A DNA stretch of 64,000 bases from Sphaerimonospora cavernae. GTDB lineage: Bacteria > Actinomycetota > Actinomycetes > Streptosporangiales > Streptosporangiaceae. The translations under genes were made by a program, and so were the position numbers. Below are positions 26,117 to 34,218 of this stretch, in pieces (the stretch's first letter is position 1; the number at the start of each line of letters is the position of its first letter). Under the pieces are notes generated by a model, which ran no database searches, had not been told where the DNA came from, and saw nothing but the letters and a program-made list of their open reading frames with translations. Where the stretch lies: positions 186,001-250,000 of the forward strand of contig NZ_JBHMQT010000032.1 in assembly GCF_042435035.1 (NCBI RefSeq). Reading direction: 5' to 3'.

Positions 26117-26467
26117 ATGCCCCCTGTGAACGAGCAGCCCGAGAAGCTGGAAGCCACCGAGATGGGCGCCGCCTTCGCGGCCCGGCGCGAGCTCGGCCCG
26201 CAGTACGAGCTTGAGCTCGCCGAGTCGCTCGCTGACCGGATCAACGCGGTGATCGACAACCGGCTGGCCGCGCAGAAGGTACGGCGCCCGCCGCTGGACT
26301 GGGCCCAGATGACACTCGGCCTCGGATCCCTCTCTCTGGCGATCCCCCTCGTCGCGATCACCGCCGGTACGGGCGGCGGCACCGCCGCCATGCTTCTCAT
26401 CTTCGCCGTGATCGCGGTCGTCAACCTCGCCTACGTCCTCACCCGCGCCCTCCACCGCCGCGACTGA
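26117..26467 (+). CDS. Small two-helix membrane protein
   Basis: 116 residues from ATG 26117; the open frame continues upstream into the divergent gap but lacks coding character there. A charged amphipathic head (about 1-55, YELELAESLADRINAVIDNRL) precedes two hydrophobic helices (about 62-80 and 83-103) and a basic tail ALHRRD. No family name is recognised. It is divergent from carbamate kinase and closed by a perfect hairpin terminator. Confidence 0.65.
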   Translation: MPPVNEQPEKLEATEMGAAFAARRELGPQYELELAESLADRINAVIDNRLAAQKVRRPPLDWAQMTLGLGSLSLAIPLVAITAGTGGGTAAMLLIFAVIAVVNLAYVLTRALHRRD

Positions 26468-26481
26468 CGACCTTCGCCGGT

Positions 26482-26509
26482 ATCCGTATCGGCATCATCC
26501 GATACGGAT
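26482..26509 (+). terminator. Perfect 11-bp hairpin after the small membrane-protein gene
   Basis: ATCCGTATCGG (26482-26492), loop CATCAT, CCGATACGGAT (26499-26509). It begins 15 bp after the stop codon. No strong T-run follows, as is common in high-GC actinomycetes. Confidence 0.75.
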
Positions 26510-26546
26510 CTCGTCTTCGACGGCCTCGCAGACAAGCTGGTATTTG

Positions 26547-26935
26547 TCACCGTGCCCGGAGAGGAAGAAGGGTTCCTCTGATCGGCTTGTTCGGGGCCAG
26601 AGTGAACACAGCGTTGCCGTGCTCGGCAACCGCTTCCTCGATCCGTGGCAGGTTCGCCACAAGGAGCGCTGCTACGTCTTCAGCAGCGAGGATTCGCGTA
26701 TCTCGCAGGATGACCTGACCACCGTCGGGCACGTCATGCCGGAAGCCGCGAGATACTTGGTCAGCTTCTTGTCGGAGGTCACCAGCATCCGAACGCTGGC
26801 ACAGCACCACTCGAAGACCTCCTCGTCGCTGCTCTGCGCGAGTTCGACGTCCCACGTATGCACCACGTCGATGCTCGCGGCGCGGAGAGGCGGCATCAAA
26901 GACCGTTGAAGATTCTGATCGAGAAGGATCTTCAC
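26547..26935 (-). pseudogene. DUF5615 PIN-like toxin-type gene, frameshifted
   Basis: The 5' part (ATG 26935) encodes MKILLDQNLQRSLMPPL and reads on to GMTCPTVV, matching the DUF5615 PIN-like family with its early Asp. At about 26720-26735 homology moves to another frame, which continues VILRDTRILAAEDVAALLVANLPRIEEAV and ends with a stop at 26547. The original frame stops at 26672 after 87 residues, so the usual ~115-125-residue protein is split. Either the gene is dead, a base was miscalled, or a ribosomal shift joins the parts. The ATG overlaps the DUF433 gene by 4 bp, the common antitoxin/toxin arrangement. Confidence 0.75.
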
Positions 26936-27192
26936 GCGCTCTCCGCCTGCGGGATGTAAATCTCACGCTGGATCAGGGAGAGGGCATAGCCGAGCGCCTG
27001 GCGGATGTCTTCGGGCTCGATGAAAGGGAACGCTTCGATGACGCGCTCGTCGTCCCAGCCGTTGACGTGCAGTTCCACCAGGTGCTCAGCCGTGAACCGG
27101 TACCCCCGGATACAGGGCTGGCCGCCCATCTTGCCCGGTTCCACGGTCAGGCGATCGAACCCGGGTACTGTCTGCGTCACGTGGGACGTCAT
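26932..27192 (-). CDS. DUF433 protein (antitoxin-like partner of DUF5615)
   Basis: 86 residues. The core GQPCIRGYRFTAEHLVELHVNGWDDERVIEAFPFIEPEDIRQALGYA is the DUF433 signature, a small winged-helix-like fold. DUF433-DUF5615 pairs are treated as probable VapBC-like toxin-antitoxin systems. It sits between a 68-residue gene and the broken toxin gene with 4-bp overlaps on both sides, so the three form one operon. The antitoxin frame is intact while the toxin is not. Confidence 0.85.
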   Translation of the reverse strand: MTSHVTQTVPGFDRLTVEPGKMGGQPCIRGYRFTAEHLVELHVNGWDDERVIEAFPFIEPEDIRQALGYALSLIQREIYIPQAESA

Positions 27193-27395
27193 TGAGCGAG
27201 GCGGTTGAGAAGGGACTGCCAGCGGTGGGAGGCTTCCACTGCCAGCTGATGGACCTCTTCGTCGCCGTCTGCACGGGCAAGGTGCTCGCCGATCGCGGTA
27301 ACGACGATCTCCGGCACGCCGCGGCCTTCTATCCCGGCGTGGCGATGGAGAACCCTGGTCAGCTCGTGAGTCAGGTGAATGGTCATCATGCTCAC
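27189..27395 (-). CDS. Small protein, first gene of the DUF433/DUF5615 operon
   Basis: About 68 residues (GTG 27395; ATG 27389 or 27386 possible, with GGAGG upstream). Sequence MTIHLTHELTRVLHRHAG... has an initial beta-strand then helices, suggestive of a ribbon-helix-helix DNA-binding protein, though no family is firmly recognised. Its stop overlaps the DUF433 start (ATGA). It may autoregulate the operon. Confidence 0.6.
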   Translation of the reverse strand: MSMMTIHLTHELTRVLHRHAGIEGRGVPEIVVTAIGEHLARADGDEEVHQLAVEASHRWQSLLNRLAQ

Positions 27396-27517
27396 GCCAC
27401 CTCCATGCTCGCTGCAGGACAAGTCACGGAGAGCATACGGGTCCGCACACGGCGTTGGCAGAGGTTGGCTGGCGGGAGAACGCTCAGATCACGGCTGCCC
27501 AGCCGCGCTATGAAGAA

Positions 27518-27546
27518 GCGGGGGCACCCCGATTGGGCGCCCCCGC
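27518..27546 (-). terminator. Terminator of the ahpC-ahpD operon
   Basis: GCGGGGGC (27518-27525) and GCCCCCGC (27539-27546) form a perfect 8-bp GC stem 21 bp past the ahpD stop; on the minus strand it is followed by TTCTTCA. Confidence 0.7.
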
Positions 27547-27567
27547 TGCTGTTGAGGTGACTGAAGG

Positions 27568-28101
27568 TCAGACCGCGGCGAGGGCGGCCTCGGCCTCGAG
27601 GGTCGTGGCGACGGCGTTGACGACCGCCGCGATCTTGATGGCCTCCTGGACCTGCTCACGGGACAGGCCCGCGGAGCGGACGACCTTCTCGTGGGACTCC
27701 AGGCACTGGCCGCAGCCGCCGATCGCGCTGACGGCGAGGCTCCACAGCTCGAAGTCGAGCTTGTCCACGCCCGGGTTGCCGATGACGGTCATCCGCAGCC
27801 TGGCCGGCATCGTGGCGTACTCGCCACCGATCAGGTGGGCCGAGCGGTAGTAGACGTTGTTCATCGCCATGATGCTCGCCGCGGCCTTGGCCGCGGTGTA
27901 CGCCTCGGCCGACAGGAAGTCGGCCGCCTCGCTCGACACCTCGGCGATCACCCGCTGGGACTTCGTCGCGACCGCCGTGGCGAGCAGCGTCCCCCACAGC
28001 TGCTGCTCGCTCAGCGACGAGGTGGTGACGAGCGATCCCAGGTTGAGCTTGATGTCCTTGGCGTACCCGGGCAGGGCGCCCTTGAGGTTGTCGATGGACA
28101 T
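27568..28101 (-). CDS. ahpD: Alkyl hydroperoxide reductase adaptor AhpD
   Basis: 177 residues. The thioredoxin-like active site CGQC is Cys130/Cys133 with His137 and Glu118, the same numbering as the Mycobacterium tuberculosis enzyme. AhpD passes electrons to AhpC, in mycobacteria from dihydrolipoamide acyltransferase and lipoamide dehydrogenase. Its ATG overlaps the ahpC stop by one base (TGATG), so both are made together against peroxides and peroxynitrite. Confidence 0.95.
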   Translation of the reverse strand: MSIDNLKGALPGYAKDIKLNLGSLVTTSSLSEQQLWGTLLATAVATKSQRVIAEVSSEAADFLSAEAYTAAKAAASIMAMNNVYYRSAHLIGGEYATMPARLRMTVIGNPGVDKLDFELWSLAVSAIGGCGQCLESHEKVVRSAGLSREQVQEAIKIAAVVNAVATTLEAEAALAAV

Positions 28102-28655
28102 CAGGCGCCCGCCAGCAGCTTCTGGGCGTCGAGCGTCTCCTCACCCTTGTTCCAGTTGCACGGGCAGAGCTCGTCGGACTGGAGGGCGTCGAGGACCCGC
28201 AGGACCTCCTTCACGTTCCGGCCCACCGAGCCTGCCGTGACCATGGTGAACTGGATCTCGTTGTTCGGGTCGACGATGAAGGTGGCGCGCTGGGCGACGC
28301 CGTCCTCACCGAGGACGCCCAGCTCCGACGTCAGCTCGCGCTTGATGTCGGACAGCATCGGGAACGGCAGCTCGCGCAGGTCGGGGTGGTTCTTGCGCCA
28401 GGCGTGGTGAACATATTCGGAGTCGACGGAGACACCGAGCACCTGGGCGTCGCGGTCGGCGAACTCCTCGTTCAGCCGTCCGAACTCGGCGATCTCGGTC
28501 GGGCAGACGAAGGTGAAGTCCTTAGGCCAGAAGAAGACGACGCGCCACTTGCCGTCGTAGGTCTTGTGGTTGATCGTCTCGAACGCCTTCTCAGAGTCGA
28601 GCGAGACGCAGGCGGTGAGCTCGTACTCGGGGAACCGGTCACCCACGGTAAGCAT
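28101..28655 (-). CDS. ahpC: Peroxiredoxin AhpC
   Basis: 184 residues. Peroxidatic Cys51 in DFTFVCPTEIAEF and a resolving pair in DELCPCNWNKG near the C-terminus, the three-Cys pattern of mycobacterial AhpC that works with AhpD rather than AhpF. GGAGGAGGGG stands before the ATG. It is divergent from oxyR across 112 bp, the standard arrangement for OxyR activation under peroxide stress. Confidence 0.95.
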   Translation of the reverse strand: MLTVGDRFPEYELTACVSLDSEKAFETINHKTYDGKWRVVFFWPKDFTFVCPTEIAEFGRLNEEFADRDAQVLGVSVDSEYVHHAWRKNHPDLRELPFPMLSDIKRELTSELGVLGEDGVAQRATFIVDPNNEIQFTMVTAGSVGRNVKEVLRVLDALQSDELCPCNWNKGEETLDAQKLLAGA

Positions 28656-28767
28656 ATGAATCCCCCCTCCTCCGGGACGTCATCGTCCCAGACGCCGGAT
28701 TTGTCCCCTTCAGATTGCCGGAACTACCATTGATATGAGAAATCGAGCAGTTGGACCAATCTGAGAG

Positions 28768-29769
28768 GTGATCCCTATCAGTGAACCGCTCCCGACCATA
28801 GCCCAGCTGCGGGCGTTCCTGGCCGTGGCCGAGCATCTGCACTTCAGGGAGGCCGCTACGGCCCTCCGCATGAGCCAGCCCGCCCTGTCCAGCGCGGTCG
28901 CCGCTCTGGAGGAGACCCTGCAGACCCGGCTGCTGGAGCGGACCACCAGGAAGGTGCTGCTCACACCCGCCGGCAGGCGGGTGAGCGTGCACGCGGCACG
29001 AGTCCTCGCCGATCTCGACGACCTGGTCGCCGATGTCGCCCGGACGCGGGAGCCGTTCAGCGGGCCGACCCACCTGGGCGTCATCCCGACCGTGGCACCC
29101 TACCTGCTGCCGCTGCTGCTGCCGATGTTCGCCGGGCGTTTCCCCCGCCTGAAGCTGATCGTCCAGGAGGCCAAGACCGAGACGCTCCTGGCGGAGGTGC
29201 GCGAGGGCCGGCTGGACATGGCGGTGCTCGCGCTGCCGACGGACGTGACCGGCCTGGCCGAGGAACCCCTCTATGACGAGGACTTCCTGCTCGCCCTGCC
29301 CTGCGATCACCCGCTTGCGCGAGACGACGCGCCGCTGAGCCGGGACGCACTGCAGGGGCTGGACATCGTGCTGCTCAACCAGGGTCACTGCCTGCGCGAG
29401 CAGGCCATCGACGTGTGCCGCGAGGTGGGCGCGCGGACCACGATGACGACGTACGCCACCAGCCTGCCGACACTGATCCAACTCGTCTCCGGCGGTCTCG
29501 GCGTGACGCTCATCCCCGAGCTGGCGGCCCACGCGGAGATCGGTAAACCCCTCGGGCTGGCGCTGCGCCACTTCGAGCGGCCGCCCGGCCGCCGGATCGG
29601 CCTGACCTACCGCGCCACCTCTCCCAGGGACGGGGAGTACGGCGAGCTCGCGGCCGCCATCCGTCTGGCGATCCAGGCCGAGCGTCTGCCGGTCCGCATC
29701 GTCGGGGAGGTCGTCACCGAGGACGCCGACTGCGCGGCGTTGCCGCACGAGAGTTCCTTTACAAGGTAG
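28768..29769 (+). CDS. oxyR: OxyR-type LysR regulator
   Basis: 333 residues: LysR HTH at about 10-65 (FREAATALRMSQPALSSAVAALEE) and substrate domain with the redox pair Cys208 and Cys217 in NQGHCLREQAIDVC, matching Cys199/Cys208 of E. coli OxyR. Divergent from ahpCD, which it should activate when oxidised by peroxide. The intergenic region holds TTGGACCAA and several GAT/ATC half sites but no textbook OxyR tetramer site that I could fix. The start is GTG 28768 with a poor ribosome site. The 3' end overlaps the convergent aminotransferase by 11 bp. Confidence 0.92.
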   Translation: MIPISEPLPTIAQLRAFLAVAEHLHFREAATALRMSQPALSSAVAALEETLQTRLLERTTRKVLLTPAGRRVSVHAARVLADLDDLVADVARTREPFSGPTHLGVIPTVAPYLLPLLLPMFAGRFPRLKLIVQEAKTETLLAEVREGRLDMAVLALPTDVTGLAEEPLYDEDFLLALPCDHPLARDDAPLSRDALQGLDIVLLNQGHCLREQAIDVCREVGARTTMTTYATSLPTLIQLVSGGLGVTLIPELAAHAEIGKPLGLALRHFERPPGRRIGLTYRATSPRDGEYGELAAAIRLAIQAERLPVRIVGEVVTEDADCAALPHESSFTR

Positions 29770-30937
29770 ATCCGCTGCTGAGATGGCGCAGGCGGGTGAC
29801 GGCCTCGGCGATGACCTCGTCCTTCTTGCAGAACGCGAACCTCAGGAAGTGCCGGCCGCGGGAGACGTTGTCATAGAAGGCCTGGGTGGGGATGGCGACG
29901 ACCCCGGCGAGCTCGGGCAGCCGCCGGGCCAGTTCCAGTCCGTCGTCGAAACCGAGCGGCCGGATGTCGGTCTGCACGAAATAGGTGCCGGCCGGGCGGA
30001 GCACCCCGAAGCCGGCCGTCTCCAGCCCGGCGATCAGCCGGTCGCGCTTGGCCTGCAGATCGGCCCGCAGGCCGTTGACCCAGTCCATCTCCTCGCGCAG
30101 GCCGTACGCGACCGCGAGCTGCCAGGGGGCGGCGGCGGTGAAGGTGAGGAACTGCTTGACCGCCTGCACAGCGGCGACCAGCGGCGCCGGGGCGCAGATC
30201 CAGCCGGTCTTCCAGCCCGTCACGCTGAACGACTTGCCCGCCGATGAAATCATGACGGTCCGCTCGCGCATGCCGGGCAGCGTGGCGAGCGGGACGTGCT
30301 CGACACCGTCGAAGGTCAGGTGCTCATAGACCTCGTCGCTGATCGCGACCAGGTCGCGTTCCCGGCAGACCTCGGCGATGGCCTCCAGTTCCTGCCGGTT
30401 GAACACCGTTCCCGTCGGGTTGTGCGGTGAGTTGACCAGGACCGCCCGGGTACGCGGGCCGACCGCCGCCGCCAGTTCCGCCGGGTCGAACGTGAACCGC
30501 CCGGCGTCCACGCGCAGCGTCACAGGCCGGCGTACGGCTCCCGCCAGCGCGACCGCGGCGGCGTAGGAGTCGTAGTAGGGCTCGAAGACGATCACCTCGT
30601 CCCCCGGCTCGCACAGGGCGAGCACGGCGGCGGCGATCGCCTCGGTGGCCCCGACCGTGACCAGCACCTCCCCGTCGGGGTCGTAGGCCAGGCCGTACCA
30701 CTTCTCGCGGTGCTCGGCGACCGCCCGGCGCAGCTCGGGGACGCCGGGGCCGGGCGGGTACTGGTTGAACCCGTCGCGGACGGCCTCCACTGCGCGTTCC
30801 AGCATCCGCGCGGGTCCGTCGGTGTCCGGGAAACCCTGGCCGAGGTTGATCGAACCGGTCTCCACGGCCAGCTTGGTCATCGTCGCGAAGACGGTCGTGC
30901 CGAACTCGCGCATCCGTCGTACCAGCGGCTCGCTCAC
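29759..30937 (-). CDS. Class I PLP aminotransferase, glutamine transaminase K / YbdL-like
   Basis: 392 residues from GTG 30937; an upstream frame extension is spurious. The PLP lysine is Lys235 in SSAGKSFSVTGWKTGW, almost the kynurenine aminotransferase/glutamine transaminase K signature. SPHNPTG (170-176) and SDEVYEHLTFDG with the pyridine-binding Asp201 are present. Many actinobacterial members are annotated as N-succinyldiaminopimelate aminotransferase, but the divergent neighbour 48 bp away is an omega-amidase-like nitrilase. That points to the glutamine transaminase/omega-amidase pair used to aminate keto acids such as ketomethiobutyrate. Function assigned by motif and context. Confidence 0.82.
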   Translation of the reverse strand: MSEPLVRRMREFGTTVFATMTKLAVETGSINLGQGFPDTDGPARMLERAVEAVRDGFNQYPPGPGVPELRRAVAEHREKWYGLAYDPDGEVLVTVGATEAIAAAVLALCEPGDEVIVFEPYYDSYAAAVALAGAVRRPVTLRVDAGRFTFDPAELAAAVGPRTRAVLVNSPHNPTGTVFNRQELEAIAEVCRERDLVAISDEVYEHLTFDGVEHVPLATLPGMRERTVMISSAGKSFSVTGWKTGWICAPAPLVAAVQAVKQFLTFTAAAPWQLAVAYGLREEMDWVNGLRADLQAKRDRLIAGLETAGFGVLRPAGTYFVQTDIRPLGFDDGLELARRLPELAGVVAIPTQAFYDNVSRGRHFLRFAFCKKDEVIAEAVTRLRHLSSGSTL

Positions 30938-30985
30938 GCGGGCCAGCGTAGCGGGCGGCACCGACGAACCGGCACACTGTTGAGC

Positions 30986-31777
30986 GTGACGCGCGTAGCC
31001 CTCTGCCAGATCCCGGTCGTCCACGAGCCGAAGACGAACCTCGAGACCGCCCGCGACGCCCTCGCCCGCGCCGCCGAGCAGGGCGCGGAGCTGGCCGTGT
31101 TCCCCGAGGCGACGCTGACCCGGTTCGGCGGCGGCGTGACCGAGACCGCCGAGCCGCTGGACGGGCCGTTCGTGTCTGGGCTCGCCGACGCGGCGCGCGA
31201 ACACGGCATCGCGGTCATCGCGGGCGTTTTCGAGCCGTCGGGGGACGGCAGGGTCTTCAACACGGCCGTCGCCCTCGACGCCGGTGGCCGGCTCGCCGCG
31301 GCCTACCGGAAGATCCACCTGTTCGACTCGTTCGGCGCCCGCGAGTCCGAGCTGGTCGCGCCCGGGGACGTCCCGGCCGTGGTCGAGCTGGCCGGGCTGC
31401 GGATCGGCCTGATCACCTGCTACGACGTGCGCTTCCCGGAACTGGCGCGCGCGCTGGTCGACCGGGGCGCCGACGCGTTCGCGGTCATCGCCGCCTGGGG
31501 CAGCGGGCCCATGAAGGAGGAGCACTGGGTCACCCTGGTCAGGGCCAGGGCCATCGAGAACACCACGTGGACGATCGCGGTCGGCCAGGCGCCCACCCCC
31601 TCGGCCAGGGACGGGTTCGGCGTGGGCCGCAGCATGCTGGTCGACCCGATGGGGGTCGTACGGCACGACCTCGGCCCCGGCCACGCCGTACAGGTCGGGG
31701 AGATCGACCCCGCGGTCACAGCGAGCACGCGGGCGGCCCTTCCGTGTCTGGACCACCGGAAGCTCAACAAATCGTAA
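30986..31777 (+). CDS. Nitrilase-superfamily carbon-nitrogen hydrolase, omega-amidase-like
   Basis: 263 residues from GTG 30986. Catalytic triad Glu41 (VFPEATL), Lys109 (YRKIHLFD) and Cys145 (TCYDVRFPE). The KIHLFD and CYDVRFPELAR motifs are those of Nit1/Nit2 and YafV, which hydrolyse alpha-ketoglutaramate and related omega-amides. Divergent from a glutamine-transaminase-K-like gene, its natural partner: the transaminase makes ketoglutaramate and this enzyme removes it, pulling the reaction. Deaminated-glutathione repair is less likely in an organism without glutathione. The next gene follows after 10 bp. Confidence 0.85.
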   Translation: MTRVALCQIPVVHEPKTNLETARDALARAAEQGAELAVFPEATLTRFGGGVTETAEPLDGPFVSGLADAAREHGIAVIAGVFEPSGDGRVFNTAVALDAGGRLAAAYRKIHLFDSFGARESELVAPGDVPAVVELAGLRIGLITCYDVRFPELARALVDRGADAFAVIAAWGSGPMKEEHWVTLVRARAIENTTWTIAVGQAPTPSARDGFGVGRSMLVDPMGVVRHDLGPGHAVQVGEIDPAVTASTRAALPCLDHRKLNKS

Positions 31778-31787
31778 ACTGATCCCC

Positions 31788-32246
31788 ATGAGTGAGCCAG
31801 AAGGCCGGAACCGGATGCTGAAGGTGATCTCACCGAGGCTGCTCGTGCCGTACCTGTCGGGCCGACGGACGATCATCTCGGGGTACGTCTACCGCGAGCA
31901 GGACTGCGCGCGCCTCACCAGCCTGGCCGCCCTCGTCGAGGCGCTCGACCTGGGCTTCGACGGTTCGGAGCTGACCCCGGAAGTGCCCGAGTTGTACGTC
32001 ATGCGTTGGTGTGCGCGGGACATCGACACCTACGTCGTGCCGTACGGCGAGCAGATGGGCGGGGATTGGAGCGATGCACCGCCGTTCACGGGCAACGGAT
32101 TCACCACCTCGCGCGAGCACGTGGTGCCGCAGTTCCACACGATGCCGATGCCGATCCCGGCAGAAGCCGAGATCGTGCACCTGACCGGCTCCGGGGAGCG
32201 CCGGTTCGCCGACTACGACGGGCTCACCTGGCGGCCGGCCGCATGA
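31788..32246 (+). CDS. Hypothetical protein, operon with the amidase
   Basis: 152 residues; family not recognised. Mixed alpha/beta, no signal or membrane segment, with aromatic- and Pro-rich second half (PPFTGNGFTTSREHVVPQFHTMPMPIPAEA). Starts 10 bp after the amidase gene and overlaps the next gene by 4 bp (ATGA), so it belongs to the same transcript. Confidence 0.65.
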   Translation: MSEPEGRNRMLKVISPRLLVPYLSGRRTIISGYVYREQDCARLTSLAALVEALDLGFDGSELTPEVPELYVMRWCARDIDTYVVPYGEQMGGDWSDAPPFTGNGFTTSREHVVPQFHTMPMPIPAEAEIVHLTGSGERRFADYDGLTWRPAA

Positions 32247-32716
32247 CCGAGAACGAGCGGACCGAACCCGCGGGGCTGGGCTTCATCGCCGGCTACCGGA
32301 ACCGGACCTTCGCCGCGGCGATCGGGCCCGGCGGCGACGATGTGGCACTGTTCAGCGAATCGGCGGAGGACGGCTTCACCCGCGCCGGGAGTTACTGGCG
32401 GCTGCGGGTGCACCGGGCCGAGCTGGAGTCGCTGACCCTGCTGCGCACGGTCGGCGCGTTCGGCGGGGAGCCGTGCCTGGTGCTCGACGAGGACGACGGC
32501 GACGGTGAGGGCGAGGAGGGCGGCCTGCACATCGCCTACCTCGGGCACAGCGGCACCCGGGCCGAGAACCTCGGCTACTGGCTCATCGACCACGGGGCCT
32601 ACGAGGTCGTGGTGCCACGCGAGGAGGTCCAGGCGATCCGCGTCGAACGCGTACCCGTGCCGACGACGCCGGCGAGCGGCGATCAAGAACTGGGTGACGA
32701 GCCCAGCGATCGGTAG
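32243..32716 (+). CDS. Hypothetical protein, last gene of the amidase operon
   Basis: 157 residues, unrecognised. A beta-rich core (SYWRLRVHRAELESLTLLRTV, GGLHIAYLGHSGTRAENLGYWLIDHG) with an acidic loop (DEDDGDGEGEEGG) in the middle. Coupled to the preceding gene by an ATGA overlap. The last 34 bp overlap the convergent carboxyltransferase gene, so the extreme C-terminus may not be conserved. Confidence 0.62.
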   Translation: MTENERTEPAGLGFIAGYRNRTFAAAIGPGGDDVALFSESAEDGFTRAGSYWRLRVHRAELESLTLLRTVGAFGGEPCLVLDEDDGDGEGEEGGLHIAYLGHSGTRAENLGYWLIDHGAYEVVVPREEVQAIRVERVPVPTTPASGDQELGDEPSDR

Positions 32717-34218
32717 CGGGCGAACCGGGCGGCGAGGCGCTCCCGCGCCGGCTGCCCGAGCAGACCGATGATCTCGTATTCGAGCGTCCTGGCCACCCGG
32801 CGGCAGAACTCCTCCGGCTCGACGGCCGCATCCGGGCATTCCGGAACAATCCGGTCGACGATGCCGTCTCGCTCGAGGTCGGCCGCCCGCACGCCCTGGG
32901 CCTCGGCGATCCGCGGGGCGAAGTCCGTGGTCCGATGCATGATCGCCGAGGCGCCCTCGGGCGGGAGCGGGGACAGCCAGCCGTGCTGCGCGCAGACGAC
33001 CCGGTCGGCGGGCAGCAGGGCCAGGGCGGCGCCGCCCGCGCCCTCCCCGAGCAGGAGGCAGACCGTGGGCGCTTCGAGCATGACCAGGTCGGCCAGCGAG
33101 CGGGCGATCTCGGCGGCCAGGCCCCCCTCCTCGGCCGCCTTCGACAGCGCCGCACCCGGCGTGTCGATGACCGTCACCAGCGGGAGGCCCAGCTCGGCGG
33201 CCAGGCGCATGCCGCGCCGGGCGACCCGCAGCCCGGCCGGGCCGAGCGGGCCCGCCACGCGCTGGCGCCCCCAGTCCTGGCCGAGCACGACGGCCGGAGC
33301 CGTACCGAACCGGGCGAGCGCGAGCAGCAGGCCGGGGTCCTCCTCGCCGGTCCCGGTGCCGTGCAGCGGGGTGACGTCGTGGGCGGCGAGCTTGAGCAGG
33401 GCCCGCACCCCGGGCCGGTCGTCGCGGCGCGACCGGGTGATCGCCTCCCAGGCCGGCACGTCGGCGTCCGCCTCCTCCGGCTCCGGGCCCCGATCCAGCT
33501 CGCTTGTGGGCGCGCAGAGCACGGCGAGCGCCCGGATGGCGACCTCGCGGGCGTCCTCCGCCGACACCACCGCGTCCACGAGGCCGTTGGCGAACAGGTT
33601 CTCCGCGACCTGCACGCCCTCGGGGAACGGGTACCCGTACAGCGCCTCGAACACCCGAGGCCCGAGGAAGCCGATCAGCGCACCGGGCTCGGCGGCCGTG
33701 ACGTGGCCGAGCGAGCCCCACGAGGCGAACACCCCGCCGGTGGTCGGGTGGCGCAGATACACGACGTACGGCAGGCCGGCGGCGCGGTGGGCGGCCACCG
33801 CCGCGGTGATCTTCACCATCTGGGCGAAGGCCAGCGCGCCCTCCTGCATGCGGGTGCCGCCGCTGGCCGGCGCGGCCAGCAGCGGCAGCCGTGCGGCGGT
33901 GGCCCGCTCGACGGCCCTGACCAGCCGTTCGGCCGCCACCACCCCGATCGAGCCGGCCAGGAAGGAGAACTCGCAGGCCACGATCGCGACCCGGCGGCCG
34001 CACAGCGTCCCCTCTCCAGTGATCACCGATTCGTCGTATCCGGTCCTGTCCCGGGCGGCCGCCAGTTCCTTCGCGTACGGCGAGCCGGGGGCGGCCCGGT
34101 CCACGGGCGGCTCATCCCACGACCGCCACGAACCGGCGTCGAGAACCCGGGAGATCAGCGTGCGGGCGTCCGGCCGATTCCCCCTTTCCGTACGGTTCAT
34201 CCGCTCTGGCCGATTCAC
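32683..34218 (-). CDS. Acyl-CoA carboxyltransferase, fused AccD- and AccA-like halves
   Basis: 511 residues. The first half (about 20-250) is an AccD/beta-type crotonase fold (FEF-like CEFSFLAGSIGVVAAERL, APASGGTRMQEGALAFAQM, YLRHPTTGGVFASWG), and the second (about 255-505) an AccA/alpha-type fold (GRQRVAGPLGPAGLRVARRGMRLA, VTVIDTPGAALSKAAEEGGLA, LLGEGAGGAALALLPADRV). The AccD zinc finger is absent. Such fusions transfer carboxyl between biotin and an acyl-CoA. No biotin carboxylase gene is nearby. It follows the CoA-transferase gene with a 4-bp overlap, so it may act on the CoA ester formed there, for example malonyl- or another acyl-CoA; this is inference. Confidence 0.8.
   Translation of the reverse strand: MNRPERMNRTERGNRPDARTLISRVLDAGSWRSWDEPPVDRAAPGSPYAKELAAARDRTGYDESVITGEGTLCGRRVAIVACEFSFLAGSIGVVAAERLVRAVERATAARLPLLAAPASGGTRMQEGALAFAQMVKITAAVAAHRAAGLPYVVYLRHPTTGGVFASWGSLGHVTAAEPGALIGFLGPRVFEALYGYPFPEGVQVAENLFANGLVDAVVSAEDAREVAIRALAVLCAPTSELDRGPEPEEADADVPAWEAITRSRRDDRPGVRALLKLAAHDVTPLHGTGTGEEDPGLLLALARFGTAPAVVLGQDWGRQRVAGPLGPAGLRVARRGMRLAAELGLPLVTVIDTPGAALSKAAEEGGLAAEIARSLADLVMLEAPTVCLLLGEGAGGAALALLPADRVVCAQHGWLSPLPPEGASAIMHRTTDFAPRIAEAQGVRAADLERDGIVDRIVPECPDAAVEPEEFCRRVARTLEYEIIGLLGQPARERLAARFARYRSLGSSPSS

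Noticed and set aside
28656..28767. Canonical OxyR tetramer site between ahpC and oxyR
   Set aside because: TTGGACCAA and scattered half sites exist, but spacing does not fit the ATAG-type pattern well enough to call.
30938..31876. N-terminal extension of the aminotransferase frame
   Set aside because: Antisense to the nitrilase gene, no homology; aminotransferase sequence begins at the GTG at 30937.
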